Shown here: piece by piece, positions 35,733 through 42,752 of the stretch
Position numbering within the stretch: position 1 is the stretch's first letter
How the letters are laid out: every line of letters starts with the position of its first letter
Assembly: GCA_041686355.1 (NCBI GenBank)
Contig: JAWLDZ010000010.1
Location: 1 to 60,907 of the forward strand
Length of the DNA: 60,907 nucleotides
Reading direction: 5' to 3'
DNA from: DSBN01 sp041686355
GTDB taxonomy: Bacteria > Spirochaetota > Spirochaetia > DSM-16054 > Sediminispirochaetaceae
The notes under the pieces: generated by a model
The model's input: the letters and a program-made list of their open reading frames with translations, nothing else
The model's database searches: none
Told to the model about the DNA's origin: nothing
Translations under genes and position numbers: made by a program

Positions 35733-36091
35733 ACCCCAACACTGAACATGAGAAATTCCTTGAGAGTATAGCTTTTTCAAAACTGAACGGCCTGGTTCCG
35801 GTGGTAACCCAGGATGCAGAGAATAGTGAGGTCCTGATGCTGGCCTTTGCTGACTATGAAGCGGTACAGGCTACGCTGCACACCGGGTATGCCCATTACC
35901 ACAGCCGCAGCCGCAGCACTCTCTGGAAAAAGGGAGACAGCTCGGGGCACCTGCAAAGGATTGTTGAGATTCGAATAGATTGCGATGACGACACTTTGCT
36001 GTACATGGTGCAACAGACCGGGCCGGCCTGTCACACCGGCAATCGCAGCTGCTTCTATCGCACTGTGTACCGCCCTACTACTGCCCCGTAA
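35729..36091 (+). CDS. hisI: Phosphoribosyl-AMP cyclohydrolase
   Basis: Third step of histidine biosynthesis. 120-residue stand-alone HisI: S-R-S-R-S-T-L-W-K-K-G-D-S-S-G-H motif, D-C-D-D-D metal site, and zinc cysteines in G-P-A-C-H-T-G-N-R-S-C-F. No other his gene is in the window. ATGA overlap with the preceding gene. Confidence 0.95.
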   Translation: MNPNTEHEKFLESIAFSKLNGLVPVVTQDAENSEVLMLAFADYEAVQATLHTGYAHYHSRSRSTLWKKGDSSGHLQRIVEIRIDCDDDTLLYMVQQTGPACHTGNRSCFYRTVYRPTTAP

Positions 36092-36118
36092 ATCGCTGCA
36101 CAAACAACCAAAAACAGC

Positions 36119-38062
36119 CTAGGAGACAGCGGGTTTGACGATACTGAAGGAGCCCGATACCTGCTGTTTTAACGCCTTCGCAATTGAAACTCGATCAAGC
36201 TTGCACTCTTCAATCAATTGCCCTCGACTGGCTTGAGACAGGAACTCATCGTAAACTCCCGCCCAGCGAAACTGAACCTGAAGCCCCTTACGCAGCAGCA
36301 TGCCGGCAACATACTCACCTATACCGCCCATCACGGCCCCGTCTTCGACCATATATACATGTGAGTATCTTGAAATAACATCCGTCAGATACTCCTCATC
36401 GATGGGCTTTATAAAACGAAGGTTGTACAGATCGACCCCTATACCGTTCTCTGCACTAATCCTGACAGCTTCCTGGGCTTCCTGGAACAGCCCCCCCACC
36501 GATATCAGCAGAGTATCTGCCCCGTTCTTTTGTGCAAAAACTCCACGGCCAAGGGTAATTTCTGCATTTAAGTGATCCCGCGTGTCAGGGCAGGCAGACT
36601 TTGGGTAGCGCAGCATAGCCGGGATATCTTTCTGCAGAGCCCATTCCAGCATCATATCTACCTCATTCGCATCACCCGGAGCCATAAAATGAAGCCCCGG
36701 CACACTGCGAAAGATCGGAATATCGTAGAGTCCCTGGTGGGTCTCACCGTCTTCGCCCACCAGCCCGGAGCGGTCCATTGCAAACACTACCGGCAAACCC
36801 GGCAGAGCTACATCGTGGATCACCTGATCCACCGCCCGCTGCATAAAGGTGGAGTAGATGGCCGTAACCGGTTTTAGTCCGGAAATCGCCATGCCGGCCG
36901 AGAAGGTGACCGCATGCTGCTCGGCAATTCCCACATCATAAAAGCGATCGGGAAAATGTTCTTTAAAATAGGATAAGCCGGTGCCGTCCGCCATGGCAGC
37001 GGTCACACCCACAATCCTTTTATCCTTGCTTGCCTGTTTTGTCAGGCTTCCGGCTAAGGCTTCGGTAAAGCTGACAGAAGGCTTTTTTTCCAATTTCCCA
37101 TCAGCCTGGGTGATGGGAGAGACGCCGTGGTAGCGGGAGGGATTACTTTCGGCCAGCTCGTAGCCCTTCCCCTTTTGAGTGATCACATGCAGCACTACCG
37201 GTTTTTTAAGCCGCCTTGCATTTTTGAGTGCCTGACCAAGCCGTGAAAATGAGTGACCATCAACCGGTCCGATATATTCGAAGCCCAATTCACTAAAAAG
37301 AGTCTCCCCCAAAAATGCCGCTTTCACCGCCCGCTTGAAACGGACAAACAGTTCATACAGCTTATAGCCCAGAATGGGAATTCCTTGAATTCCACGGTCC
37401 AGTTTTTCACGCATATACTGATAGGCCGGAGTAGTGGTCAGTTGACTTACGTAGTTGGAGAGTTTGCTCAAGTTAGAGTTCAGAGACAGTCCGCCCACAT
37501 TCGGACTGATGGACATATTGTTGTCGTTAAAAATAATAATAAGATCTTTGCCGAGGTGACCGGCGTAATTCAAACCCTCATAGGCCATCCCGCCTGTCAG
37601 GGCTCCATCGCCTACCACCACAATAACCTTACCATCGTCATGGAGCACGCGTTTTCCCTCAAGTGCCCCTATACCGGCGGAGATCGAGGTTGAAGCGTGC
37701 CCTGTTTCCAATAAGTCGTGAATGCTTTCAGTACGCTTCGGAAAACCGGAAAGCCCCCCTTGCTGCCTGATAGTAGAAAACTTATCGTTACGGCCGGTGA
37801 GCAGCTTATGGGTATAACACTGATGCCCCACATCCCAAAACATCATGTCCTGGGGAGAGTTAAACTCCCGGTGCATAGCAATAGTGAGCTCAACTACACC
37901 AAGGTTCGAGGCCAAATGTCCGCCGCTTTCCATCACTACATTGATTATTCGTTTACGTATTTGCTGTGCTAATTGAGGTAACCGGTCTCTGTCCAACAGT
38001 TTCAACTCTTTTGGTGAATTTACGAAAGCCAAAAGGTCTTCTTTGTTTTCTTTTATATCCAT
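36119..38062 (-). CDS. dxs: 1-deoxy-D-xylulose-5-phosphate synthase
   Basis: First step of the MEP pathway: pyruvate plus glyceraldehyde 3-phosphate to DXP, thiamine-diphosphate dependent. 647 residues from the ATG at 38062, chosen because AAGGA lies 9 bases upstream and the family N-terminus begins there; an in-frame ATG at 38113 would place the start inside a hairpin. G-H-A-S-T-S-I-S, the TPP motif G-D-G-A-L-T-G-G and N-D-N-N-M-S-I-S are present, as is A-M-D-R-S-G-L-V-G-E-D-G-x-T-H-Q-G. Last gene of the run from bS22-like and FlgH-like genes, unless the intervening hairpins separate them. Confidence 0.96.
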   Translation of the reverse strand: MDIKENKEDLLAFVNSPKELKLLDRDRLPQLAQQIRKRIINVVMESGGHLASNLGVVELTIAMHREFNSPQDMMFWDVGHQCYTHKLLTGRNDKFSTIRQQGGLSGFPKRTESIHDLLETGHASTSISAGIGALEGKRVLHDDGKVIVVVGDGALTGGMAYEGLNYAGHLGKDLIIIFNDNNMSISPNVGGLSLNSNLSKLSNYVSQLTTTPAYQYMREKLDRGIQGIPILGYKLYELFVRFKRAVKAAFLGETLFSELGFEYIGPVDGHSFSRLGQALKNARRLKKPVVLHVITQKGKGYELAESNPSRYHGVSPITQADGKLEKKPSVSFTEALAGSLTKQASKDKRIVGVTAAMADGTGLSYFKEHFPDRFYDVGIAEQHAVTFSAGMAISGLKPVTAIYSTFMQRAVDQVIHDVALPGLPVVFAMDRSGLVGEDGETHQGLYDIPIFRSVPGLHFMAPGDANEVDMMLEWALQKDIPAMLRYPKSACPDTRDHLNAEITLGRGVFAQKNGADTLLISVGGLFQEAQEAVRISAENGIGVDLYNLRFIKPIDEEYLTDVISRYSHVYMVEDGAVMGGIGEYVAGMLLRKGLQVQFRWAGVYDEFLSQASRGQLIEECKLDRVSIAKALKQQVSGSFSIVKPAVS

Positions 38063-38081
38063 AAGAACATCCTTAACAAAG

Positions 38082-38110
38082 TTTCGTATGCCGCTGTGCG
38101 GCATACGAAA
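38082..38110. repeat. Perfect 12-bp inverted repeat upstream of dxs
   Basis: TTTCGTATGCCG (38082-38093), 5-base loop, exact complement (38099-38110). It lies in the dxs leader about 20 bases before the start. Without a U-run after it, it is not a classic terminator; operator or leader structure is possible. Confidence 0.7.
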
Positions 38111-38114
38111 CAAT

Positions 38115-38137
38115 GAAAATTGCTTTCAGCAATTTTC
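38115..38137. repeat. Second perfect 9-bp inverted repeat between FlgH-like gene and dxs
   Basis: GAAAATTGC (38115-38123), 5-base loop, GCAATTTTC (38129-38137). On the minus strand the 3' arm ends in ATTTTC followed by ATTGTTT, so it could act as a weak terminator or RNA-end stabiliser for the upstream transcript. Confidence 0.6.
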
Positions 38138-38196
38138 TTATTAGTACCAATCAAATATAAGACATTATTTTTAAAAATCAAATCATTACGAGGAAA

Positions 38197-39003
38197 TTAT
38201 TCCGTTGGTTTAAAAAGGGTCGAAATGAACCTGTTGAAAAACTGCAGCAGCAGTTCCTGCTGTTTTTCAGGGCTAAGTGATAGGGCTGAACTCGGCGAGG
38301 CTGCATTTGACTGATCTTCACCCGCCTGCGGCTCAAGGGCTTGTTCTTGATCTGTTTGTTCTTGATCGTCCGGCTCGGGGGGTGCAAGGGGTGGAGGTTC
38401 AGCGGCTTCCGGTTCAATTCGGTCTATATCTTCTCCCGTAATGAACTCAGACGACTCCAAACCGGGACTGGTATATTCCAACACCGCATTGTACAGGTCT
38501 TCAAACTGCAAGATACCCTGTGAGTCTACCGACTCTGCTCTCGCCAAGCCGCGTATCCGTACAGTTTCGGTATTTCCGTTGATGGTAACACTCCGCTGAC
38601 CTTCAACACTCAACAAGCCGTTCTGATCGCGTTCCACTATGCGCGTGGGTATTTTAGTCTCAAGAGTATAGGTACTGTCTTCTTCGACCTCACGCACCGT
38701 ACTGGAGGAGCCCTCCGGTAGAAAAGAGAATAGAGATTTCCCTTCTCCTCCGGTAAAACTGAGTTTTCCTTCCTGTGAATCGACATGGGATGCGCTAAGG
38801 GTGAGGGTGGTAGTAGAGCTTACGCCGACAGCAATAATATCGCCGACCTTTAGGGCAGCTCCATCGGCGACGTAGCCCTTAAATTCTAGGTCCCATAAAG
38901 TTTCCCCGTGCAGGCTGAAAGACAGAAATAGCAGTGCCGCTGCAAATGCGGCACCTTTTAAAGAATATTTATATTCCCTGCCTATACTTATGGGAAACCT
39001 CAT
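38197..39003 (-). CDS. FlgH-like (flagellar L-ring) protein without lipobox
   Basis: 268 residues: signal peptide (cleavage near H-G-E, residue 33), then a FlgH-like body. L-W-D-L-E-F-K-G-Y-V-A-D and L-K-V-G-D-I-I-A-V match the FlgH N-terminal motif; residues about 120-185 (L-L-S-V-E-G-Q-R-S-V-T-I-N-G, V-R-I-R-G-L-A-R, Y-N-A-V-L-E-Y) match its C-terminal motif. Two oddities: there is no lipobox cysteine although FlgH is normally a lipoprotein, and the last 75 residues are a Pro/Glu/Gln-rich tail. Periplasmic flagella usually do without an L ring, so the role may differ. The ATG is 1 base after the small ribosomal-type ORF stop. Confidence 0.65.
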   Translation of the reverse strand: MRFPISIGREYKYSLKGAAFAAALLFLSFSLHGETLWDLEFKGYVADGAALKVGDIIAVGVSSTTTLTLSASHVDSQEGKLSFTGGEGKSLFSFLPEGSSSTVREVEEDSTYTLETKIPTRIVERDQNGLLSVEGQRSVTINGNTETVRIRGLARAESVDSQGILQFEDLYNAVLEYTSPGLESSEFITGEDIDRIEPEAAEPPPLAPPEPDDQEQTDQEQALEPQAGEDQSNAASPSSALSLSPEKQQELLLQFFNRFISTLFKPTE

Positions 39004-39004
39004 A

Positions 39005-39094
39005 TTATTTCTTCTTGTGTCTATTTTTCCTTAGCTTTTTCTTACGTTTGTGTGTAGCAATTTTGTGGCGCTTCTTCTTTTTTCCGCAGGGCAC
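39005..39094 (-). CDS. 29-residue bS22-like / AURKAIP1-COX24 domain small basic protein
   Basis: Tiny ORF with GTG start at 39094 and AAGGAGAT 7 bases upstream. The product starts (M)-P-C-G-K-K-K-K-R-H-K-I-A-T-H-K-R-K and ends L-R-K-N-R-H-K-K-K: more than half Lys/Arg. The K-K-x-R-H-K-x-x-x-H-K-R-K-K-x-L-R-K-x-R-H pattern is that of the bacterial AURKAIP1/COX24 family, which includes actinobacterial ribosomal protein bS22. A ribosomal location is therefore likely. It leads the FlgH-like gene with 1 base between them. Confidence 0.78.
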   Translation of the reverse strand: MPCGKKKKRHKIATHKRKKKLRKNRHKKK

Positions 39095-39177
39095 AGCAGA
39101 TCTCCTTCTGTTTCAAGGCGTTTTTATCAGTTTACAACTGGATATTACATCATTAGAACGCATCTATACGTGCTATG

Positions 39178-39210
39178 AGTATGCCCTGTTTTACACCCTT
39201 GAGTCAAGGG
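39178..39210 (-). promoter_or_regulatory. Predicted promoter with palindrome over the -35 box
   Basis: On the minus strand TTGACT (39207-39202), 18-base spacer, CATACT (39183-39178). The -35 lies inside the perfect 7-1-7 palindrome CCCTTGAGTCAAGGG (39196-39210), which could be an operator. It would drive the bS22-like and FlgH-like genes. Confidence 0.4.
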
Positions 39211-39301
39211 GGTACGTCATTTCCAACGGGGGGAGGGTTCCTCAGGGCAACTTCATTTATAGTGCTTGAGCTTGAATATCAACAATAGTATAGTAGGACT
39301 A

Positions 39302-40258
39302 ATGAAAAAGCAGCGGAATGAAATCCAGTTATACTCGACTGATGATAAAATTAATAATATCATCAATCACGGGCAGCCAACTGAACAGAATCAGTTCTCG
39401 CTTCATTTTACCTCAAATGAAGATTTTTTCATCAAACTACCCCAACCCATCCTGTTTCCTAGCTTTCCGATACACCATAATATTTCAAAAACTACCCCTT
39501 CAACAGTCTACAAAGAGGCCCTGGAAACCTTTATGCAGAGTGCAGTCGCTCTGACACCGCACATATTCGACGGTCTCACCTATTTCTTTGATCCATCGGA
39601 TATCCATCGGCCCGGTTTTTTTCATCTTTACCGCATAAAGGACCAACTATTTCTGTATCTGCTGAGGGTGGATCTCAATTTCCGCACCCATTACGGAGAG
39701 ATTATAAACAAGGGCGGGAACGATTCAACCCACACCTACAGTAGCAATGCTCTCTTCCTGGAAAACGACATCATTCCGCTGTCTTCTTTGGGAGAAGAAG
39801 AACATCGGGTACACTCGTTCTTTATTGAACAGCACCTCTCGGACACCTGGATTGGTGAATACGGAAAGGGTTATTTCGTTCAGGGTATCTGGATTGATAG
39901 AGAGCTTTCGAAGTTTTTTTCAAAGCTCTTCCTCCCTGAGCACAAGCGAACCTATCCGTATTATCCCTTTCCCTGTAAATACCAGACTATTTGCCATTCC
40001 GTACTCGACTTTTCGCCGGCAGGGCGGACAAAACACTTGAAGCTGCTCTATCAGGCGCGTGCCTTTCTGCAACCCCACTTCGAGGACATTCAGCAGACCC
40101 TCACGCAAAACGATTTTTCCGAAGAACTACCCCTGTTCCGAAGGCTCAAGCAGAAAATTTCAAACCGCTGGGAGGAAGTCTGGGCTCCCCTTGAAATCAG
40201 TACCTACCTGAATGAGCACGATATGAAGGAGTTTCAGATTGATTTCCACTCTAAATGA
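39302..40258 (+). CDS. Conserved spirochaete-type hypothetical protein upstream of murD
   Basis: 318 residues from the ATG at 39302; an in-frame TTG at 39266 is the alternative, neither having a well-placed ribosome site. Rich in aromatic residues (F, Y, W, H), no signal peptide or membrane helix, no family recognised. Its 3' end overlaps murD by 20 bases and carries the murD ribosome site, so expression is coupled. That suggests, without proving, a link with cell-wall synthesis. Confidence 0.65.
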   Translation: MKKQRNEIQLYSTDDKINNIINHGQPTEQNQFSLHFTSNEDFFIKLPQPILFPSFPIHHNISKTTPSTVYKEALETFMQSAVALTPHIFDGLTYFFDPSDIHRPGFFHLYRIKDQLFLYLLRVDLNFRTHYGEIINKGGNDSTHTYSSNALFLENDIIPLSSLGEEEHRVHSFFIEQHLSDTWIGEYGKGYFVQGIWIDRELSKFFSKLFLPEHKRTYPYYPFPCKYQTICHSVLDFSPAGRTKHLKLLYQARAFLQPHFEDIQQTLTQNDFSEELPLFRRLKQKISNRWEEVWAPLEISTYLNEHDMKEFQIDFHSK

Positions 40259-41639
40259 TATTCGCGGCTTAAAAATAACCATTATGGGCCTTGGACTGCA
40301 CGGTGGAGGTATCGCTTCCGCCCGTTTTTTTGCAGAACACGGTGCCCAAGTTACGGTCACGGACCTTCGGGATGAACAAACCCTCTCTCCCAGCCTAAAA
40401 AAACTTGCGAATCTTCCATTAAAGTACGTCCTGGGTAGGCATGAAGAGGAGGATTTCACAACAGCTGACTTGGTAATCAAAAACCCTGCGGTACCCAGAA
40501 GGTCAAAATACCTGCAACTGGCCCGTCAGGTAGAAACAGATGTATCCGTATTTTTACGACTGAACAAGCGGCCCCTCATTGCTGTGACCGGAAGCAAGGG
40601 GAAGTCGACCACCGTCTCGGCTCTGCATCAAATAATGAAAGCATTCGATCCCCAGGTGCTTTTGGGCGGTAATATTACCGTCTCGCCGCTTACCTTTCTC
40701 GAAGAGTGTCTCTCCCCCTCGAGCAGCCCGGTTATTCTTGAACTCTCCTCATGGCAACTGGCCGATATCCGTCCCATCACGCTGCTGCAGCCCCGTATAG
40801 CCGTAATTACTAACATTTTCGCCGACCATCAGAACAGCTACGAGAATATGCAGGAGTACGTAGAGGATAAAGCCCGTATTTTTACCGGTCAGGACGCAAA
40901 TTCTCTAAGTATCTGCTTTTATGATGATTCCTACGGTCCGTGGTTTGCTAAGAACACTCCCGGACAGCCGATGTTTTATTCGGCAAAGCCCCTACCGCCG
41001 GAAATGGGGGATGGGGCTTTCCTGGATGCAGAAAAGGGATATTATAGGGTTAATAATACACTGCACGAGATAGTGCCGACGGAAGTAAATGTCGCCGGTG
41101 TACATAACCGCTTAAACCTGCTGCTGGCAGCTTTAATTGCCACTCTTCAGGGAGTGCCGGCGGAGATAATCCGTCGTGAGGGGGCCGCTTTTTCCGGAAT
41201 CGAGCATCGTATGGAACTGGTTGAAGTGGTAGACGGAGTACGCTGGTACAACGACAGTGCCGCCACGATACCGGATGCTACTGCCGCCGGGCTGGGCAGC
41301 TTAAGCGGCAAGGTGCATCTGATTGCCGGGGGAACCGATAAACAGCTCGACTTCTCCCCACTGAATGCTGTCTGGAACCTGGCCGCATCAATCCACCTTT
41401 TGAAGGGAAGTGCGAGCGATCATATGCAGAAAGCCTTAGTACAACAGCAGGTGCCCTTCTCGGGCCCCTTCGACGATCTGCGCAGTGCGGTTCTCTCTGC
41501 CTTCTCAGCGGCCTCAGCCGGCGACGCGGTCCTCTTCTCGCCCGGCAGCACCTCCTTCGGAATGTTCTTAAATGAGTTTGATCGGGGGCGGGCGTTCAAA
41601 GCACTGATTAAAGAGTTGAAGGGGCAGCAAGACTTATAG
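40239..41639 (+). CDS. murD: UDP-N-acetylmuramoyl-L-alanine-D-glutamate ligase
   Basis: Adds D-Glu to UDP-MurNAc-L-Ala in the cytosol. 466 residues. N-terminal Rossmann loop (M-G-L-G-L-H-G-G-G), ATP loop T-G-S-K-G-K-S-T-T near residue 115, L-E-L-S-S-W-Q-L and N-I-F-x-D-H-Q-N central motifs, then H-N-R-x-N-L-L-A-A and W-Y-N-D-S-A-A-T in the C-terminal domain. TTG start at 40239 chosen because AAGGAG lies 7 bases upstream, inside the preceding gene. Confidence 0.95.
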   Translation: MISTLNDIRGLKITIMGLGLHGGGIASARFFAEHGAQVTVTDLRDEQTLSPSLKKLANLPLKYVLGRHEEEDFTTADLVIKNPAVPRRSKYLQLARQVETDVSVFLRLNKRPLIAVTGSKGKSTTVSALHQIMKAFDPQVLLGGNITVSPLTFLEECLSPSSSPVILELSSWQLADIRPITLLQPRIAVITNIFADHQNSYENMQEYVEDKARIFTGQDANSLSICFYDDSYGPWFAKNTPGQPMFYSAKPLPPEMGDGAFLDAEKGYYRVNNTLHEIVPTEVNVAGVHNRLNLLLAALIATLQGVPAEIIRREGAAFSGIEHRMELVEVVDGVRWYNDSAATIPDATAAGLGSLSGKVHLIAGGTDKQLDFSPLNAVWNLAASIHLLKGSASDHMQKALVQQQVPFSGPFDDLRSAVLSAFSAASAGDAVLFSPGSTSFGMFLNEFDRGRAFKALIKELKGQQDL

Positions 41640-41658
41640 TAAACACGACGCTCGACTT

Positions 41659-41674
41659 GGCCGGATATCCGGCC
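41659..41674. repeat. Perfect 16-bp palindrome downstream of murD
   Basis: GGCCGGATATCCGGCC, with no loop, lies between the convergent murD and femAB-like genes. No U-run on either side, so terminator function is uncertain. Confidence 0.5.
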
Positions 41675-41725
41675 GGGAAACTTGATAAGAGACTTGACCG
41701 GTGGGCTCGGCTGCCGCTTTTTTTT

Positions 41726-41759
41726 CGCTTTTTCAGTTTCTTCGCTTTTTCAGTTTCTT
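41726..41759 (-). repeat. 17-bp tandem duplication at the femAB-like stop codon
   Basis: On the minus strand AAGAAACTGAAAAAGCG occurs twice back to back (41759-41743 and 41742-41726). As 17 is not a multiple of 3, the second copy is read in another frame and supplies the TGA. Confidence 0.8.
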
Positions 41760-42743
41760 AAAGTAATAATTCCGGGCTTTTTCAACCTGCCTAAACAGGG
41801 CGTACCTGATCGGGGATACCGGCACATCGTAGGTTCCCGGGCGGTGTAGCACCCGGCCGCCGAAGCCGGTCTTAAAGCGGTACAGCCCGTGCATGGGATG
41901 CGCGGGATCATCTGCCGGGGGTATTCCAAACAGATCGTATTCTGCACAGCCGGAGCTTTTAGCCAATCGGATCGCTTCCCACTGCACCGCATAGGAGGCC
42001 ATCAAGTTGCGCTTACGGTTAGAAGAAGCTCCGTACATATAGGTGGCCCTCCGCCCATAGATGCCGACAACGATTCCGGCCAGCAAATCCCCCTCATGGC
42101 GGGCGCTGACCAAGTGCAGTTGCGGTCCCTCAACCCCTTGCTCCCGTGATAGTTCCAGTAAGCTAAGGTAGTAGTCGTAGCTGTGAATTTCAATCTTATC
42201 CCGTTCAGCTGTCTCGCGGTACAGTTTGTACCACTCTTGCAAAAACTCATCGGGCTCCAGTTTTGTTTCTACCCCCTTGCGGGTGGCCAGGCGAATATTG
42301 TAGCGGGTTTTGCGCTTCATCCCCTGCAGCAGTTGTTCCTCTTCGTCTTCAAGGGACAGAACTACCGTGCTGGGGGGCTGAATATCCATGACCGCCTTCC
42401 GTGCCTTGGGTATCCCCCACTCCTTTAAGCGCAGCGGTAGCTCCCAGGCAATGTCGTAGCGGACAGCCAGGGTACCGGAGGGAAGATACTTCGGCAGTTC
42501 CCCCGCCAGCTCTCCCAGTAAAGCCCGCCCCTCCGGGGCTAAGGCCGACAGGGGATGCGGCACATAAGCCAAAGCAACTCCGCCGGGAAGCCGGCGCACT
42601 AATACCAGCAGCGGCTGTCCCTGAACGGAAAAGCAGTGCGCCTGCCATCCAAACCGTGATTTGAAGGCCCCCCAGAAGGGGGATTGAAGAAAATTTGAGC
42701 CCCTTGGAAGGTCCTTGATTTCAACCGGCTGAATAAATCCCAT
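41733..42743 (-). CDS. FemAB/FemX-type aminoacyltransferase
   Basis: 336 residues; GNAT-fold enzyme that adds amino acids from aminoacyl-tRNA to lipid II or peptidoglycan stem peptides. F-L-Q-S-P-F-W-G-A-F-K near the N-terminus and K-R-K-T-R-Y-N-I-R-L-A-x-x-K-G-V near residue 140 are family hallmarks, as is Y-M-Y-G-A-S-S-N-R-K-R-N in the second domain. The C-terminal basic tail is shaped by a 17-bp duplication. Starts 9 bases after metG, without its own ribosome site; a tRNA-charging gene next to a tRNA-dependent ligase may be coincidence. Confidence 0.85.
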   Translation of the reverse strand: MGFIQPVEIKDLPRGSNFLQSPFWGAFKSRFGWQAHCFSVQGQPLLVLVRRLPGGVALAYVPHPLSALAPEGRALLGELAGELPKYLPSGTLAVRYDIAWELPLRLKEWGIPKARKAVMDIQPPSTVVLSLEDEEEQLLQGMKRKTRYNIRLATRKGVETKLEPDEFLQEWYKLYRETAERDKIEIHSYDYYLSLLELSREQGVEGPQLHLVSARHEGDLLAGIVVGIYGRRATYMYGASSNRKRNLMASYAVQWEAIRLAKSSGCAEYDLFGIPPADDPAHPMHGLYRFKTGFGGRVLHRPGTYDVPVSPIRYALFRQVEKARNYYFKKLKKRRN

Positions 42744-42752
42744 TAAATCGTA

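Noticed and set aside
38934..39269. 111-codon plus-strand frame over the FlgH-like/bS22-like region
   Set aside because: Its Phe/Leu-rich stretch is the complement of the Lys-rich bS22-like ORF; no ribosome site.
39095..39301. A gene or RNA in the 171-207 bp region before the murD-linked hypothetical
   Set aside because: Apart from the predicted minus-strand promoter and palindrome I see no coding or RNA structure.
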